Origin: an uncultured Rhizobium sp.
GTDB taxonomy: Bacteria > Pseudomonadota > Alphaproteobacteria > Rhizobiales > Rhizobiaceae
Reading direction: 5' to 3'
DNA length: 64,000 nt
Assembly: GCA_945952415.1 (NCBI GenBank)
Contig: CAMFIF010000004.1
Span: 1-64,000, forward strand
The notes under the pieces are model-generated. The model worked only from the letters and a program-made list of their open reading frames with translations, ran no database searches and had not been told where the DNA came from. Made by a program: the position numbers and the translations under genes. The first letter of the stretch is position 1. The number at the start of each line of letters is the position of its first letter. Below, one piece after another: positions 52,384-61,526 of this stretch.

Positions 52384-53268
52384 TTACTTGTAGTGGACGC
52401 GCCGCTCGATGAAGCGGAACTGGAAGATGGTGAGCAGGATGACCAGCAGCATGAGCAGGATGGATTGCGCCGCCGCACCGGAGTAATCGAGCCCCTTGAA
52501 GCCGTCGAAATAGATCTTGTAGACCATGAGCTCGGTGGCGCGGGCGGGTCCGCCCTGGGTCATCACGTCGACGATGCCGAAGCTGTCCTGGAAGCTTTCG
52601 GTGATGTTGATGATCAGAAGGAAGAACAGGGTGGGGGTGAGGAGCGGCAGCTGGATGTCGCGGATACGCCGCATGGGCCCCGCTCCATCGATCGCAGCGG
52701 CCTCGATCAGCGCCCGGGGGATACCCTGGAGAGCCGACAGGAAGAAGATGAAATTATAGCCGATATACTTCCAGGAAAAGGCGATGATGACCGCAATCAT
52801 CGCATCCTTGCCGTCGAGGGCCGGGTTCCAGAGATCCGGCCAGACCCGGTTGATAACGGAAAGCAGGCCTGCTTCCGGCGCCAGAATGAAGCGAAAGGCA
52901 AGGCCAAGGGCCGGCGCCGCAATCGCATAGGGCCAGATGAAAACCGAGCGGTAGAGCCTGTGACCAGCCAGCTCCCGGTCGGTCAGCAGGGCAAGAATCA
53001 GCGCCATGCCCATGGAAATGGCGGTGGAGCTGATGCCGAAGACGAAGCTGCGCGTCACGGACTGCCAGTAGATCGGATCCTCCAGCAATTGCCGGAAGTT
53101 GGAAAACCCGACCCAGCGATTACCGCCGCCCCAGGGCTGTTCGAGCGTGAAAGCCCAATAGAGCGCCTGGGCGCTCGGCCAGTAGAAGAAGACAAAGATG
53201 AGCAGCAGCATCGGCGCCGCAAAGAGCAGGCCGATGGCGGTGGTGGAAAATGTGACGCGCTTTTCCAT
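52384..53268 (-). CDS. ugpA: sn-glycerol-3-phosphate ABC transporter, permease UgpA
   Basis: A 294-residue MalF-type permease. The first membrane segment is residues 10-32, and the coupling loop is ALIEAAAIDGAGPMRRIRDI with QLPLLTPT after it. It pairs with UgpE to make the channel. A 93-base gap with a hairpin separates it from ugpB. Confidence 0.9.
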   Translation of the reverse strand: MEKRVTFSTTAIGLLFAAPMLLLIFVFFYWPSAQALYWAFTLEQPWGGGNRWVGFSNFRQLLEDPIYWQSVTRSFVFGISSTAISMGMALILALLTDRELAGHRLYRSVFIWPYAIAAPALGLAFRFILAPEAGLLSVINRVWPDLWNPALDGKDAMIAVIIAFSWKYIGYNFIFFLSALQGIPRALIEAAAIDGAGPMRRIRDIQLPLLTPTLFFLLIINITESFQDSFGIVDVMTQGGPARATELMVYKIYFDGFKGLDYSGAAAQSILLMLLVILLTIFQFRFIERRVHYK

Positions 53269-53332
53269 GGCGAAGACTTGTCCCGGCTTGGCATGAGGCC
53301 CGGAGCCTTCGCGCCCCGGACCCTTGGAAATC

Positions 53333-53351
53333 GAAGCCGGAGACCGGCTTC
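53333..53351 (-). terminator. Hairpin between ugpB and ugpA
   Basis: GAAGCCGG (53333-53340) and CCGGCTTC (53344-53351) form a perfect 8-base stem with a 3-base loop, 10 bases after the ugpB stop. This is the fourth hairpin in the window at a binding-protein/permease junction. Confidence 0.5.
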
Positions 53352-53361
53352 CTCATGTGCC

Positions 53362-54720
53362 TCAGGGAAGGGCGACACCCTTGTAGGTTTCTGCAAAGCG
53401 GGCAAGCAGCTGGTTGCCGCGCTCAGCAGCGCCATCGAGCGATGCCTGCACATCCTTGTTGTTGGCAAAAATGTCCTGCAGGGCGTTGGCGATTTCCTTG
53501 CGGATCTGCAGGAGACCCCCGAGGCGAATGCCCTTTGCCGCGCTATGATCGGCGCCGGATACGGTCAGGCTCTTGATCGCCAGTTCGCGGCCGGCATAGG
53601 GCGCCTTTTCGTAGAAGCCCTGGCTGACCAGATAGTCGTAGCCGGAATTGCGCACGGGAATATAGCCCGTCACGGTCGACCAGGTAAGCGCTTCCTCAGG
53701 CTTCGCCAAGAAATTGAAGAAGGCGGCGGCGGCCTTGTATTCGGCATCCGAATGGCCCTTCAGCACCCAGAGCGATGCACCGCCCACGAAGGAGCTGTGG
53801 CGCTTGGCCTCGCCATAGGTAGGCAGCATCGCCACGCCCCAGTTCATGCCTTCCTTGGCCGTCCGGCCGATATTGCCGTGATCCCCCACTGAAGTCAGGA
53901 TCGCCTGGCAATCGCCCGCCGCGAAGGCCTCGACGAAGGTCTGGCCGGTGGCCTTGTTCTTGATGACGGCGGCACCGGCATCATACCAGCTCTTCAGATC
54001 CTTGATGAAGCTGACGAGAAGCGGGTTCTTGTTAAAGACGAGATCGGCATCGAGGCCCTCGAAGCCATTTTTCCGGGTGGCAATCGGCTCGCCGTTCACC
54101 GCTTCGAACTGCTCGACATATTGCCAGATCTCGTTGTTGGAAATGTCGAAGCCGAGCGGGCATGCATAGCCAGCTGCCTTCAGCGCCTTGAAATCCTCCG
54201 CGGCCTCCTGCCAGGTGGCCGGAGCATGGTCCTTGTCGATCTTGGCGAAGGCATCCTTGTTCCAGTAGAAGAGCGCGGTCGAGGAGTTGAAGGGGAAGGA
54301 ATACATTTCACCCTTCGACGTGGCATAATAGCCGGAAATGCCGGAGAAATAATCGCTCCAGTTTACGTCATAGCCCATGTCCTTCATCAGCTGGTTAGCC
54401 GGATAGAAGGCGCCGGAGAGCATGATGTCGAGCGTGCCAGCATCGGAGACCTGGGCAATCGTCGGCTGCTTGCCGGCGCGGAAGGCGGCAATCGTGTTCT
54501 GCAGCGAGGCGTCATAGCTGCCCTGGCTGGTGCAGACAACCTCGTAATCCCCCTGGGACTGGTTGAAGCGATCGCATTGTTCCTGGACGCGCTTGGCAAT
54601 GTCGCCGGAATTGCCGAACCAGAAATCGATCTTGGTCTTTTCGGCAGCGGCTGCCGAACCGGAGGCAAGGGTGGCTGCAAGAAGAGCGCCAGCGGCACTG
54701 AGGAGAAGCTTGGTTTTCAT
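53362..54720 (-). CDS. ugpB: sn-glycerol-3-phosphate ABC transporter, binding protein
   Basis: A 452-residue SBP_bac_1 protein with a signal peptide (residues 1-25, ending GSAAAA). The sequence has the UgpB features IDFWFGNSG, CDRFNQSQGDYEVVCTSQGSYD and FPFNSSTALFYWNKDAF. UgpB binds glycerol-3-phosphate or glycerophosphodiesters in the periplasm. It is the first gene of ugpBAEC and has a candidate Pho box upstream, in agreement with the control of ugp by PhoB. Confidence 0.9.
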   Translation of the reverse strand: MKTKLLLSAAGALLAATLASGSAAAAEKTKIDFWFGNSGDIAKRVQEQCDRFNQSQGDYEVVCTSQGSYDASLQNTIAAFRAGKQPTIAQVSDAGTLDIMLSGAFYPANQLMKDMGYDVNWSDYFSGISGYYATSKGEMYSFPFNSSTALFYWNKDAFAKIDKDHAPATWQEAAEDFKALKAAGYACPLGFDISNNEIWQYVEQFEAVNGEPIATRKNGFEGLDADLVFNKNPLLVSFIKDLKSWYDAGAAVIKNKATGQTFVEAFAAGDCQAILTSVGDHGNIGRTAKEGMNWGVAMLPTYGEAKRHSSFVGGASLWVLKGHSDAEYKAAAAFFNFLAKPEEALTWSTVTGYIPVRNSGYDYLVSQGFYEKAPYAGRELAIKSLTVSGADHSAAKGIRLGGLLQIRKEIANALQDIFANNKDVQASLDGAAERGNQLLARFAETYKGVALP

Positions 54721-54786
54721 GGAAACCTCGAAAGGGAGTGCGGTGGATTGCGGCCGTTACGTAACTGCTGGGCCCCCCGACCTCCA

Positions 54787-54804
54787 ATGAATTTTCAATG
54801 ACAG
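54787..54804 (-). promoter_or_regulatory. Candidate Pho box upstream of ugpB
   Basis: On the minus strand the sequence reads CTGTCAT-TGAA-AATTCAT, two PhoB half-sites 11 bases apart. The first is perfect against the CTGTCAT consensus and the second matches at four of seven positions. It lies 67 bases before the ugpB start. The 361-base intergenic region (54721-55081) is otherwise AT-rich and without a gene. Confidence 0.55.
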
Positions 54805-55081
54805 ATAGAAATTCAGAAAATACCCTCAAGGATAGAAATATCATAAATATTGATGGAGGATATGCTTGCAATGGCCAGAACATGGGTTCGATGGAATTCA
54901 AAAACATTTTCCATGTCGAAGGAGATATTTCGCGTTGCCTCGGGAAAGGGTGAATGAGGGGTGATGGACCGCCTGCGCTGCCATTGTCATCGTTTCATCA
55001 TCCTGGACGTCTATGGACGCTCACCCACAGGGGGGCGCCGTCGCGGCGGCTGATTCCCGTTTGCGCGGCAGGTGGCAAGGC

Positions 55082-55558
55082 ATGAAAAATCTGGAAGTCC
55101 TGAGGAAATCCGCCCGTAAGTTCACGCGCAGCTTTTTCAGGCGGCAAGCCATGGCGGTCTGTTTCCGGGAGCGGGCAGAGGGCGTGGAACTTCTTCTTGT
55201 CTCGAAGAGAACCGGCCGCAACGGCCTGACTTTTCCCAAGGGAACGGTGGAGCCGGGCGAAAGCGGATGGGAAGCGGCGAGGCGCGAGGCTTTCGAAGAG
55301 GCGGGCGTTTCGGGAAATCTGAGCCGGCTGCGGATCGGCACCTTCTACTACTGCAAGAAGAACCGTTTTCCGGTGATCCGGGTCGATGCCTATCCGATGC
55401 GCGTCGAGGAAATGGCGGACAGTTTCCCCGAAGTGCAGTTCCGCGAGCGCCGCTGGCTTGCGCCGGCGGAGGCGCGCGACCTGGTCCCGCTGAAGCTCCG
55501 CCGTCTTATCGATCTCGCCTTCGAAGGCAGCCATCCGGAGCGCCAGGTCGGTCCTTGA
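55082..55558 (+). CDS. Nudix hydrolase
   Basis: A 158-residue Nudix hydrolase. The Nudix box GX5EX7REUXEEXGU is complete: glycine at GTVEPGE, then REAFEEAGV. The KGTVEPGE start and the following GTFYYCKKNRFP resemble the diphosphoinositol-polyphosphate (DIPP) type of phosphohydrolase. It would cut nucleoside- or inositol-linked diphosphates in the cytoplasm. The start at 55082 is preferred; a longer frame starts at 55013. It is convergent with the RND operon. Confidence 0.88.
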   Translation: MKNLEVLRKSARKFTRSFFRRQAMAVCFRERAEGVELLLVSKRTGRNGLTFPKGTVEPGESGWEAARREAFEEAGVSGNLSRLRIGTFYYCKKNRFPVIRVDAYPMRVEEMADSFPEVQFRERRWLAPAEARDLVPLKLRRLIDLAFEGSHPERQVGP

Positions 55559-55564
55559 GCGCCA

Positions 55565-55580
55565 GGCGCCACGTGGCGCC
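55565..55580. terminator. Perfect palindrome between convergent nudix and RND genes
   Basis: GGCGCCACGTGGCGCC is a perfect 16-base palindrome, seven bases after the Nudix stop and 18 bases after the RND stop. It could terminate both transcripts, though it lacks T-runs. Confidence 0.45.
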
Positions 55581-55598
55581 CTAGCCTGCAGCACGACA

Positions 55599-58500
55599 TC
55601 AGGATAGGGCCGATGTCGCTTCTTCTGCGTGGGGGCCCGTATCCTCTCCCGCTCTGCCATCCTCGGGCTTTCTGATCCGGAACCAGACAACATAGAGCGC
55701 CGGAAGGAAGAGGAGCGTCAGCACCGTGCCGACGATGATGCCACCCATCATGGCATAGGCCATGGGACCCCAGAAAATTTCGCGGGAGATCGGGATGAGC
55801 GCAAGGCTTGCCGCCGCCGCCGTCAGCATGATGGGGCGCATGCGATGCTCCGTTGCGGTGATCACGGCATCCCAGGCGGCTATTCCCTTGGCCCGCAGGG
55901 TTTCGATCTCCACCACGAGGATCACCGAATTGCGGATCAGGATGCCGATCAGCGCGAGGATACCGAGGATCGCCACAAAGCCGAGCGGTGCACCGCTGGG
56001 CAGGAGGGCGCCCACGACGCCAATCAGGCCGAGCGGCGCCACGACCACCACGAGGAAGAGCCGCTGGAAGCTTTGCAGCTGCACCATCAGGATCGTTGCC
56101 ATGGTAAGCAGCATCATGGGCACGACCGCTGCAATGGGCGCCTGGCTCTGGGCGCTGGTCTCCACCGAGCCCCCGGTTTTGACCGTGTAGCCCAGCGGCA
56201 GCCTGGCGGAGAAGTCCGCTATGGCCGGCTTCAGGGCCGCATCCACCGTCGCCGGCTGGGTCCTGTCGGTGATGGCGGCCTGAAGGGTGATGGTCGGCAT
56301 CCGGTCTCGACGCCAGATGATCGGCTGTTCGAGCTCGTAGCGGAAATTGGCGATGGAAGCGAGGGGAACGGACTGGCCGTTGCTGGCGGGCAGCTGAAGG
56401 TTCCGCAGGGTTTCCAGCGACTGGCGCTCGTCCGCACGGGCGCGGCCGACCACGTTGATGAGATAGATGCCGTCACGGATTTGCGTGAGCGTCGAGCCGC
56501 CAGTGACATTGTTGAGCGCAGTTGCGATATCGGAGGAGCTGACACCAAGCTGGCGGGCCTTGTCCTGCAGCACGTCCACCTTCACCGTTCGGGCGGGTTC
56601 GTTCCAGTCGAAGACCACGCGGCCAAGCCGGCTGTCGCCCGCCATGACGCCGGCAAGCTGCTGGGCCAGGAGGCGCACCTTCTGCGGGTCCGGACCGCTG
56701 ACCCGATACTGGATCGGCCGCCCGACGGGCGGGCCGAGATCCATCGGCTTCACGAAGACGTCGCTGCCGGGATATTCCCGTTCCGCCGCCGCCTGGAGGC
56801 TTGCCTTCAGGCGGTCCCGCGCCTCGATCCCCTTGGTGACGATCACCATCTGGCCGAAATTCGGCGTGGCGGGCTGTACGTCGAAGGAGAGCACGAAGCG
56901 GCTGGCTCCCTGGCCGACATAGGAGGTCCAATAATCGATATCCGGATTGCCGGCGAGGTGCTTGGCCTCAAAACGGTCCATTTCCTCCCGGGTGTGGGCG
57001 ATGGTGCCATTTTGCGGGGCTGTCCAGTCGACGATGAGTTCGGGACGATCGGACGGCGGAAAAAACTGCTGCTGCACGAAGCCCATCCCAAAGACCGACA
57101 GAGCGAAGGCCGCCGCCGTTGCGACAATGGTCGTCTTCGGCCAGTTCACGCAGTGCGCCAGGATCTTCGAGAAGATCCGGGCCACCGGGCCCTTGTGTTC
57201 CTCGTGCTTCTTCATGCTCTTCGGCAGGATGACGACGCCGAGAAGCGGGGCGAAGAGCACCGCGACCACCCAGGAAACGAGCAGCGAAATCGCAATGACC
57301 TGGAAGAGGGTAAAGGTGAATTCGCCGGCGGCGCTGTCATTCAGCCCAACGGGGATGAAGCTTGCGACTGTTACCAGCGTGCCGGTCAGCATGGGAAAGG
57401 CGGTCGATGTATAGACGGCCGTTGCCGCCTTGGAGAGGCTTTCCCCGGCCTCGAGCTTGGAAACCATCATCTCGATTGCGATCATCGCATCATCCACCAG
57501 AAGACCGAGCGCGATGATCAGCGCGCCGAGCGAGATGCGTTGCAGCGAGATGCCGAGATATTCCATGAAGACGAAGGTGATGGCGAGCACGAGGGGAATG
57601 GAAATGGCGACCACCAGACCCGCGCGCATGCCGAGGCTGAGGAAGCTGACGACCAGGACGATGGCTACCGCCTCGAACAGGGCCTGGGTGAAACCGCCCA
57701 CCGCCTCTTCCACCACCACCGCCTGATCGGCGATATGGTGAATGCCGACCCCGACCGGCAGATTGGCGGTGATCCGATCCATGGCCTTCGACAGGGCCTT
57801 TCCGAATTCCAGAAGATTGGCGCCCGCCTTCATGCCGATGGCAAGGCCCATGGCCGGCTGGCCATTGACGCGAAACAGCGGCTGCGCGGGATCGGAATAG
57901 CCGCGCGTGATCGTCGCCACGTCGCTCAGCCGGAAGAAGCGGTCATTGACCCGGAGATTGATGTTGCGCAGCGCCTCCTCGGAGGCGAAGCCGCCGGAAA
58001 CGCGCAGATTGATGCGCTCCGCATCGGTCTGGAGCGTGCCGGACGCCACCACGGCATTTTGCGATTGCAGGACATCGACGATCTGTTCCTGGGATATGCC
58101 GAGCGCCGCCATCTGTCGGGTGGAAAATTCCAGATAGACCACCTCGTCCTGCGCCCCGATCAGCTCCACCTTGCCGACATTGGGGACTGCAAGGATTTCC
58201 TGACGGGCGGTTTCGAGATAGTCACGCAGCTGCCGCTGGCTGAGACCATCGGCCGTAAAGGCATAGATATTGCCGAAGACATCGCCGAAGCTGTCGAGAA
58301 AAAACGGTCCCTGCACGCCGCGCGGCAATTGCGGGGCGATGTCGGTGATCATATTGCGCACCTTGAGCCAGGTGGGCTTCACATCCGCCGCGCGCGTATT
58401 GTCTCGCAGGTTGACATAGACGGTCGCCTGGCCGGGGGCGTTGATGCTCTTGGTATAGTCGAGGGAATCCAGTTCCTGCAGCTTCTTTTCAATCCGGTCG

Positions 58501-58703
58501 GTGACCTGATTGGCCATCTCGTCGACGGATGCGCCCGGCCATGCGACCTGAATCAGCATGGTCTTGATGGTAAAGTCCGGATCCTCTTCCCGGCCAAGAT
58601 TGAAATAGGAGAGGATGCCCGCCACGCTGGCGATGATCATCAGATACCAGACCAGCGATTTGTGCCTGAGCGCCCATTCCGAGAGATTGAAGCTGTTGTT
58701 CAT
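55599..58703 (-). CDS. RND-family efflux transporter (inner-membrane pump)
   Basis: A 1034-residue hydrophobe/amphiphile RND pump with 12 membrane segments and two large periplasmic loops. The N-terminal ALRHKSLVWYLMIIASVAGI is the first segment. Typical motifs include the DD pair in segment 4 (GLLVDDAMIAIE), and GVVILPKS near segment 6. A C-terminal APLGLIGVVGA and GILIRNSVILVVEIE are also typical. It overlaps the first adaptor gene by four bases. The family expels drugs, dyes or lipids with proton energy. Confidence 0.93.
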   Translation of the reverse strand: MNNSFNLSEWALRHKSLVWYLMIIASVAGILSYFNLGREEDPDFTIKTMLIQVAWPGASVDEMANQVTDRIEKKLQELDSLDYTKSINAPGQATVYVNLRDNTRAADVKPTWLKVRNMITDIAPQLPRGVQGPFFLDSFGDVFGNIYAFTADGLSQRQLRDYLETARQEILAVPNVGKVELIGAQDEVVYLEFSTRQMAALGISQEQIVDVLQSQNAVVASGTLQTDAERINLRVSGGFASEEALRNINLRVNDRFFRLSDVATITRGYSDPAQPLFRVNGQPAMGLAIGMKAGANLLEFGKALSKAMDRITANLPVGVGIHHIADQAVVVEEAVGGFTQALFEAVAIVLVVSFLSLGMRAGLVVAISIPLVLAITFVFMEYLGISLQRISLGALIIALGLLVDDAMIAIEMMVSKLEAGESLSKAATAVYTSTAFPMLTGTLVTVASFIPVGLNDSAAGEFTFTLFQVIAISLLVSWVVAVLFAPLLGVVILPKSMKKHEEHKGPVARIFSKILAHCVNWPKTTIVATAAAFALSVFGMGFVQQQFFPPSDRPELIVDWTAPQNGTIAHTREEMDRFEAKHLAGNPDIDYWTSYVGQGASRFVLSFDVQPATPNFGQMVIVTKGIEARDRLKASLQAAAEREYPGSDVFVKPMDLGPPVGRPIQYRVSGPDPQKVRLLAQQLAGVMAGDSRLGRVVFDWNEPARTVKVDVLQDKARQLGVSSSDIATALNNVTGGSTLTQIRDGIYLINVVGRARADERQSLETLRNLQLPASNGQSVPLASIANFRYELEQPIIWRRDRMPTITLQAAITDRTQPATVDAALKPAIADFSARLPLGYTVKTGGSVETSAQSQAPIAAVVPMMLLTMATILMVQLQSFQRLFLVVVVAPLGLIGVVGALLPSGAPLGFVAILGILALIGILIRNSVILVVEIETLRAKGIAAWDAVITATEHRMRPIMLTAAAASLALIPISREIFWGPMAYAMMGGIIVGTVLTLLFLPALYVVWFRIRKPEDGRAGEDTGPHAEEATSALS

Positions 58704-59770
58704 GGGGATGTCTCTTCGATGATGCGCACGGCCTGGTTTTCCTGAAGGGCGGTCACGCCGGCCGTAACGACCCTTTCGCCCGCCCGGATACCGTCCAGAA
58801 CCTCCACGCCGTCGAGCGCGGGGCGGACGGTTACGGTCTTCCGGTGCACCGTCTTCTTCGTGGCATCCACCACCCAGACGAAGCTGCCTTCCGCTTCCTG
58901 GCCGATGGCGCTCCGGGGCAGCCACAGGGTTTCCTTTCCGTCCGTCGCGGGCGTTGCGGTCACCATGCTGCCGAGCCGGAAGGCATCAGGCGGATCCTGG
59001 AGGGCGATCTTGACGCGGCGAGTGCGGGTCGTGGCATCGGCCTGCGGAGCGATTTCCCTAACGGTGCCGCTCACGCGCAAGTCGGGGTTGGCCTGAAGGA
59101 CCACCGCGAAGGTGGCGCCTTTCGCGGCGCCCTCGACCTGGCCATCGGGGATATCCACCACCGCATCGCGGGCTTCCAGACGGGCGATGGTAACGACCGG
59201 CTGGCCCGCGGCCACGACCTGGCCCGATTCTGCCGCGAGAGCGGAGACGACCCCATCCGTTTCGGCGCGAAGCGTTGCATAGCCGCTCTGCTCCTCGGCC
59301 TTGCGCAGAAGCGCCTGGAGCTGAAGCACGCCCGCCTTGGCCGCCTCGCTCGCCTCTATGGCCTCCTCGAGCCGCTCCCGGGTCGATGCGTTGGTTTGGA
59401 GGAGCTTGCGCTGCCGCTCCTCGTTCAGCCGGGCGAAATCGAGCTTGGCCGCGGCCGATTCCAGATCGGCTTTCGCCTTGCTGACGGCAAGGTCAAGTTC
59501 CGTGTCATCAAGCCGGGCGAGTTCCTGGCCCTTTCGCACGATATCGCCCACTTCGACATCGCGGGAAACGATGCGGCCAAGCACCTGAAATCCGAGGTCG
59601 GCGCTGTAACGTGCTTCCACCGTGCCGGTAAAGCCGATTGCTCTCGCCTGCTTCGGCTGTGCCAGGATGGACAGAACGGGACGCGGCGGCACATCTTCGG
59701 GTGCTTCTTGCGAGCAGCCGCCAAGCGCCAGAGCGATCATGAACGGAACGATCACTTGGCCTGGCTTCAT
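58700..59770 (-). CDS. RND efflux adaptor (membrane fusion) protein 1, lipoprotein
   Basis: A 356-residue periplasmic adaptor. The lipobox LALGGCSQ gives a lipid-modified cysteine at residue 19. The body holds a biotinyl-lipoyl-like domain (GRIVSRDVEVGDIVRKGQELARLD), a coiled-coil hairpin (AKADLESAAAKLDFARLNEE) and beta-barrel domains. It overlaps the RND gene and the second adaptor gene by four bases each, so one RND protein is coupled with two adaptors. Confidence 0.9.
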   Translation of the reverse strand: MKPGQVIVPFMIALALGGCSQEAPEDVPPRPVLSILAQPKQARAIGFTGTVEARYSADLGFQVLGRIVSRDVEVGDIVRKGQELARLDDTELDLAVSKAKADLESAAAKLDFARLNEERQRKLLQTNASTRERLEEAIEASEAAKAGVLQLQALLRKAEEQSGYATLRAETDGVVSALAAESGQVVAAGQPVVTIARLEARDAVVDIPDGQVEGAAKGATFAVVLQANPDLRVSGTVREIAPQADATTRTRRVKIALQDPPDAFRLGSMVTATPATDGKETLWLPRSAIGQEAEGSFVWVVDATKKTVHRKTVTVRPALDGVEVLDGIRAGERVVTAGVTALQENQAVRIIEETSP

Positions 59771-60927
59771 TGCGCGGCTCCCTCGGAAAAGGCGACCTCT
59801 TGTCCCTCGCGCAGGAAGCGGGCACCGCTCACCACGAAAATTTCGCCAGGGTTGAGACCGCCGGTCAGCACGACTCGTGCCGTATCGTAGCGATCGACGG
59901 CCAGAGGCCTCAGGATGGTTTTGTGGGTCTTCGGATCGACCACCCAGACCGCAGGCTTGCCATCGCTGGCGGTGAGCGCCTGCCAGGGCACATAGATGCG
60001 GTCGCGCCGCTCCACCTCCACCTCGGCCACGATCGGGGCACCCAGGGTCATGGCCGGTGGCGGATCGGTGATGGCAAGCTTGACGCGCACCGTGCCAAGT
60101 GCCCGGTCGATGACCGGGCTCACCTCGCGCAGGGTGGCATCTGCCTTTACTTCCGGGTTGGACAGCAGCCTGACGCGGATGGATACGGGCGGCCTGTTGC
60201 CGCTGAGCGCCACCTCCTGCACGTTGAAGACCGCGTCCCGGTCTCCATCGCGGGCGAGCGTGAAGGCTGGGGCCGAGGGCTGCACCACCTGGCCCACTTC
60301 CACATGGCGAGCGGTGATAATGCCATCTGCCTCTGCCCGCAATTCGGTTTGCGCGAGTGCCACCTCGGCCGTCGCAAGCCTCGCTTTCAGCGATGCCAGA
60401 TCGCTCTCGGCCGAGCGCAGCTGCTGTTCGGCGGCATCAAGTTCGCGCTGCGCCAGGACGCCGCTGCGGGTCAGCGCTTCCCGGCGCTTCATGGCCGAGT
60501 TTGCCAGACGCAGCGTCGCCTCCTGCGCCGTGACGGCTGCCCTTGCCGCTTCGATATCGGCCTTGCGTTCGGCGGGATCGAGCGTCGCCAGAAGCGCGCC
60601 CGCCTTGACGTGATCCCCCACGTCCACGAGGCGGGCGCTGATGCGGCCGCTCGCCTTGAAGGAAAGGCTGGTTTCCACCCGGGCCTTGACCTCGCCCGTT
60701 CCCGTGGCGCGAAGGGCATCCGACGATATCTTTGCGGTTTCCACGGCCACGGTCGCGACGAAGGGCTTCGTTTCCTCTTCCTTGCCATCGCAGCCTGCCA
60801 GTGCGAGCGAGGCAAAGGCAAGGGCGCAAATCGACCCCTCTCGAAGCCTGGTCAAGGGGTTTCCCGGTCTGCCGGTGGTCATCGTCATGATGCGGTCCAG
60901 TCCTCGAAAGAGCAGGTCGAAGGGCAC
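59767..60927 (-). CDS. RND efflux adaptor (membrane fusion) protein 2, lipoprotein
   Basis: A 386-residue adaptor. The lipobox LALAGCDG gives the lipid-modified cysteine at about residue 46 when read from the first start; starts at 60888 or 60882 would place it at about residue 31. Lipoyl domain (GRISARLVDVGDHVKAGALL) and coiled-coil (AARAAVTAQEATLRLANSAM) are present. It is the first gene of the three-gene operon. Two adaptors with one pump recalls TriABC of Pseudomonas aeruginosa. No outer-membrane factor gene is nearby, so a TolC-like protein elsewhere is probably shared. Confidence 0.9.
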   Translation of the reverse strand: MPFDLLFRGLDRIMTMTTGRPGNPLTRLREGSICALAFASLALAGCDGKEEETKPFVATVAVETAKISSDALRATGTGEVKARVETSLSFKASGRISARLVDVGDHVKAGALLATLDPAERKADIEAARAAVTAQEATLRLANSAMKRREALTRSGVLAQRELDAAEQQLRSAESDLASLKARLATAEVALAQTELRAEADGIITARHVEVGQVVQPSAPAFTLARDGDRDAVFNVQEVALSGNRPPVSIRVRLLSNPEVKADATLREVSPVIDRALGTVRVKLAITDPPPAMTLGAPIVAEVEVERRDRIYVPWQALTASDGKPAVWVVDPKTHKTILRPLAVDRYDTARVVLTGGLNPGEIFVVSGARFLREGQEVAFSEGAAQ

Positions 60928-61526
60928 GGACGTCCCTCATATAAGAACATCAAGCGTTACATGCATTCCGGTCATAGCACAATCCGGGATTGACGTTGTG
61001 CACGTGCCACGCATGGTCGGCTCTGCTCCCCTTTGCCGGATGACCATGCCTGAGGTTGTGGTCCTCATCAAGTCCCGTTCGCTGGGGCTTTCAGGCCTGA
61101 AATCGGCCTTTTGCAGCTGTCATGGGGGTTCGTGCAGCATTTTCGGGCTTTTCAGGCGGGAAACGTCGCGGGCATGCGCCCGTGCGGCAATGTCCGGGCG
61201 CCCTTTTGACCCGGGAAAGACTTTTTGTCCGGTTCGAAGAGTGGCCAGCAAGCCTCGGTAAAAATGGAGATTCTTCCATTTACGCAACCGACAAGTCCCC
61301 GGCGGTAAATGCGTCCATCATAAGAAAAGGAAAAGGACAATAATCTTTCGGTTGTAGGTATTCGTGGTTTATGTTTTACTTGGATGACCGGCATGAAGCC
61401 CGGACCGACAGCGAAGCCGACAGGACCTCATGAGCGAGGGTGCGGCCCAGACGGGGATCAGGGCTTCATGCTTTCCGCAAGCCCGGCCGGGTTCTTTTGA
61501 ACCGGGTCTCCCGCCTGGATCGTTGC
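60928..61526. other. Long intergenic region between RND operon and aspT
   Basis: This 599-base stretch has no convincing gene. It contains the inverted repeat AAATGGA-gattct-TCCATTT (61262-61281, 7-base arms), which may be an operator, and an AT-rich stretch at 61310-61380 that may hold the aspT promoter. GC-rich inverted repeats at about 61165-61210 could be a terminator or simply coincidence. Translated frames here do not look protein-like. Confidence 0.4.

Noticed and set aside
55629-58745. Plus-strand open frame of about 1040 codons opposite the RND pump
   Set aside because: It mirrors the pump gene in antisense and is His/Asp/Gly/Arg-rich; it is typical of high-GC antisense frames.
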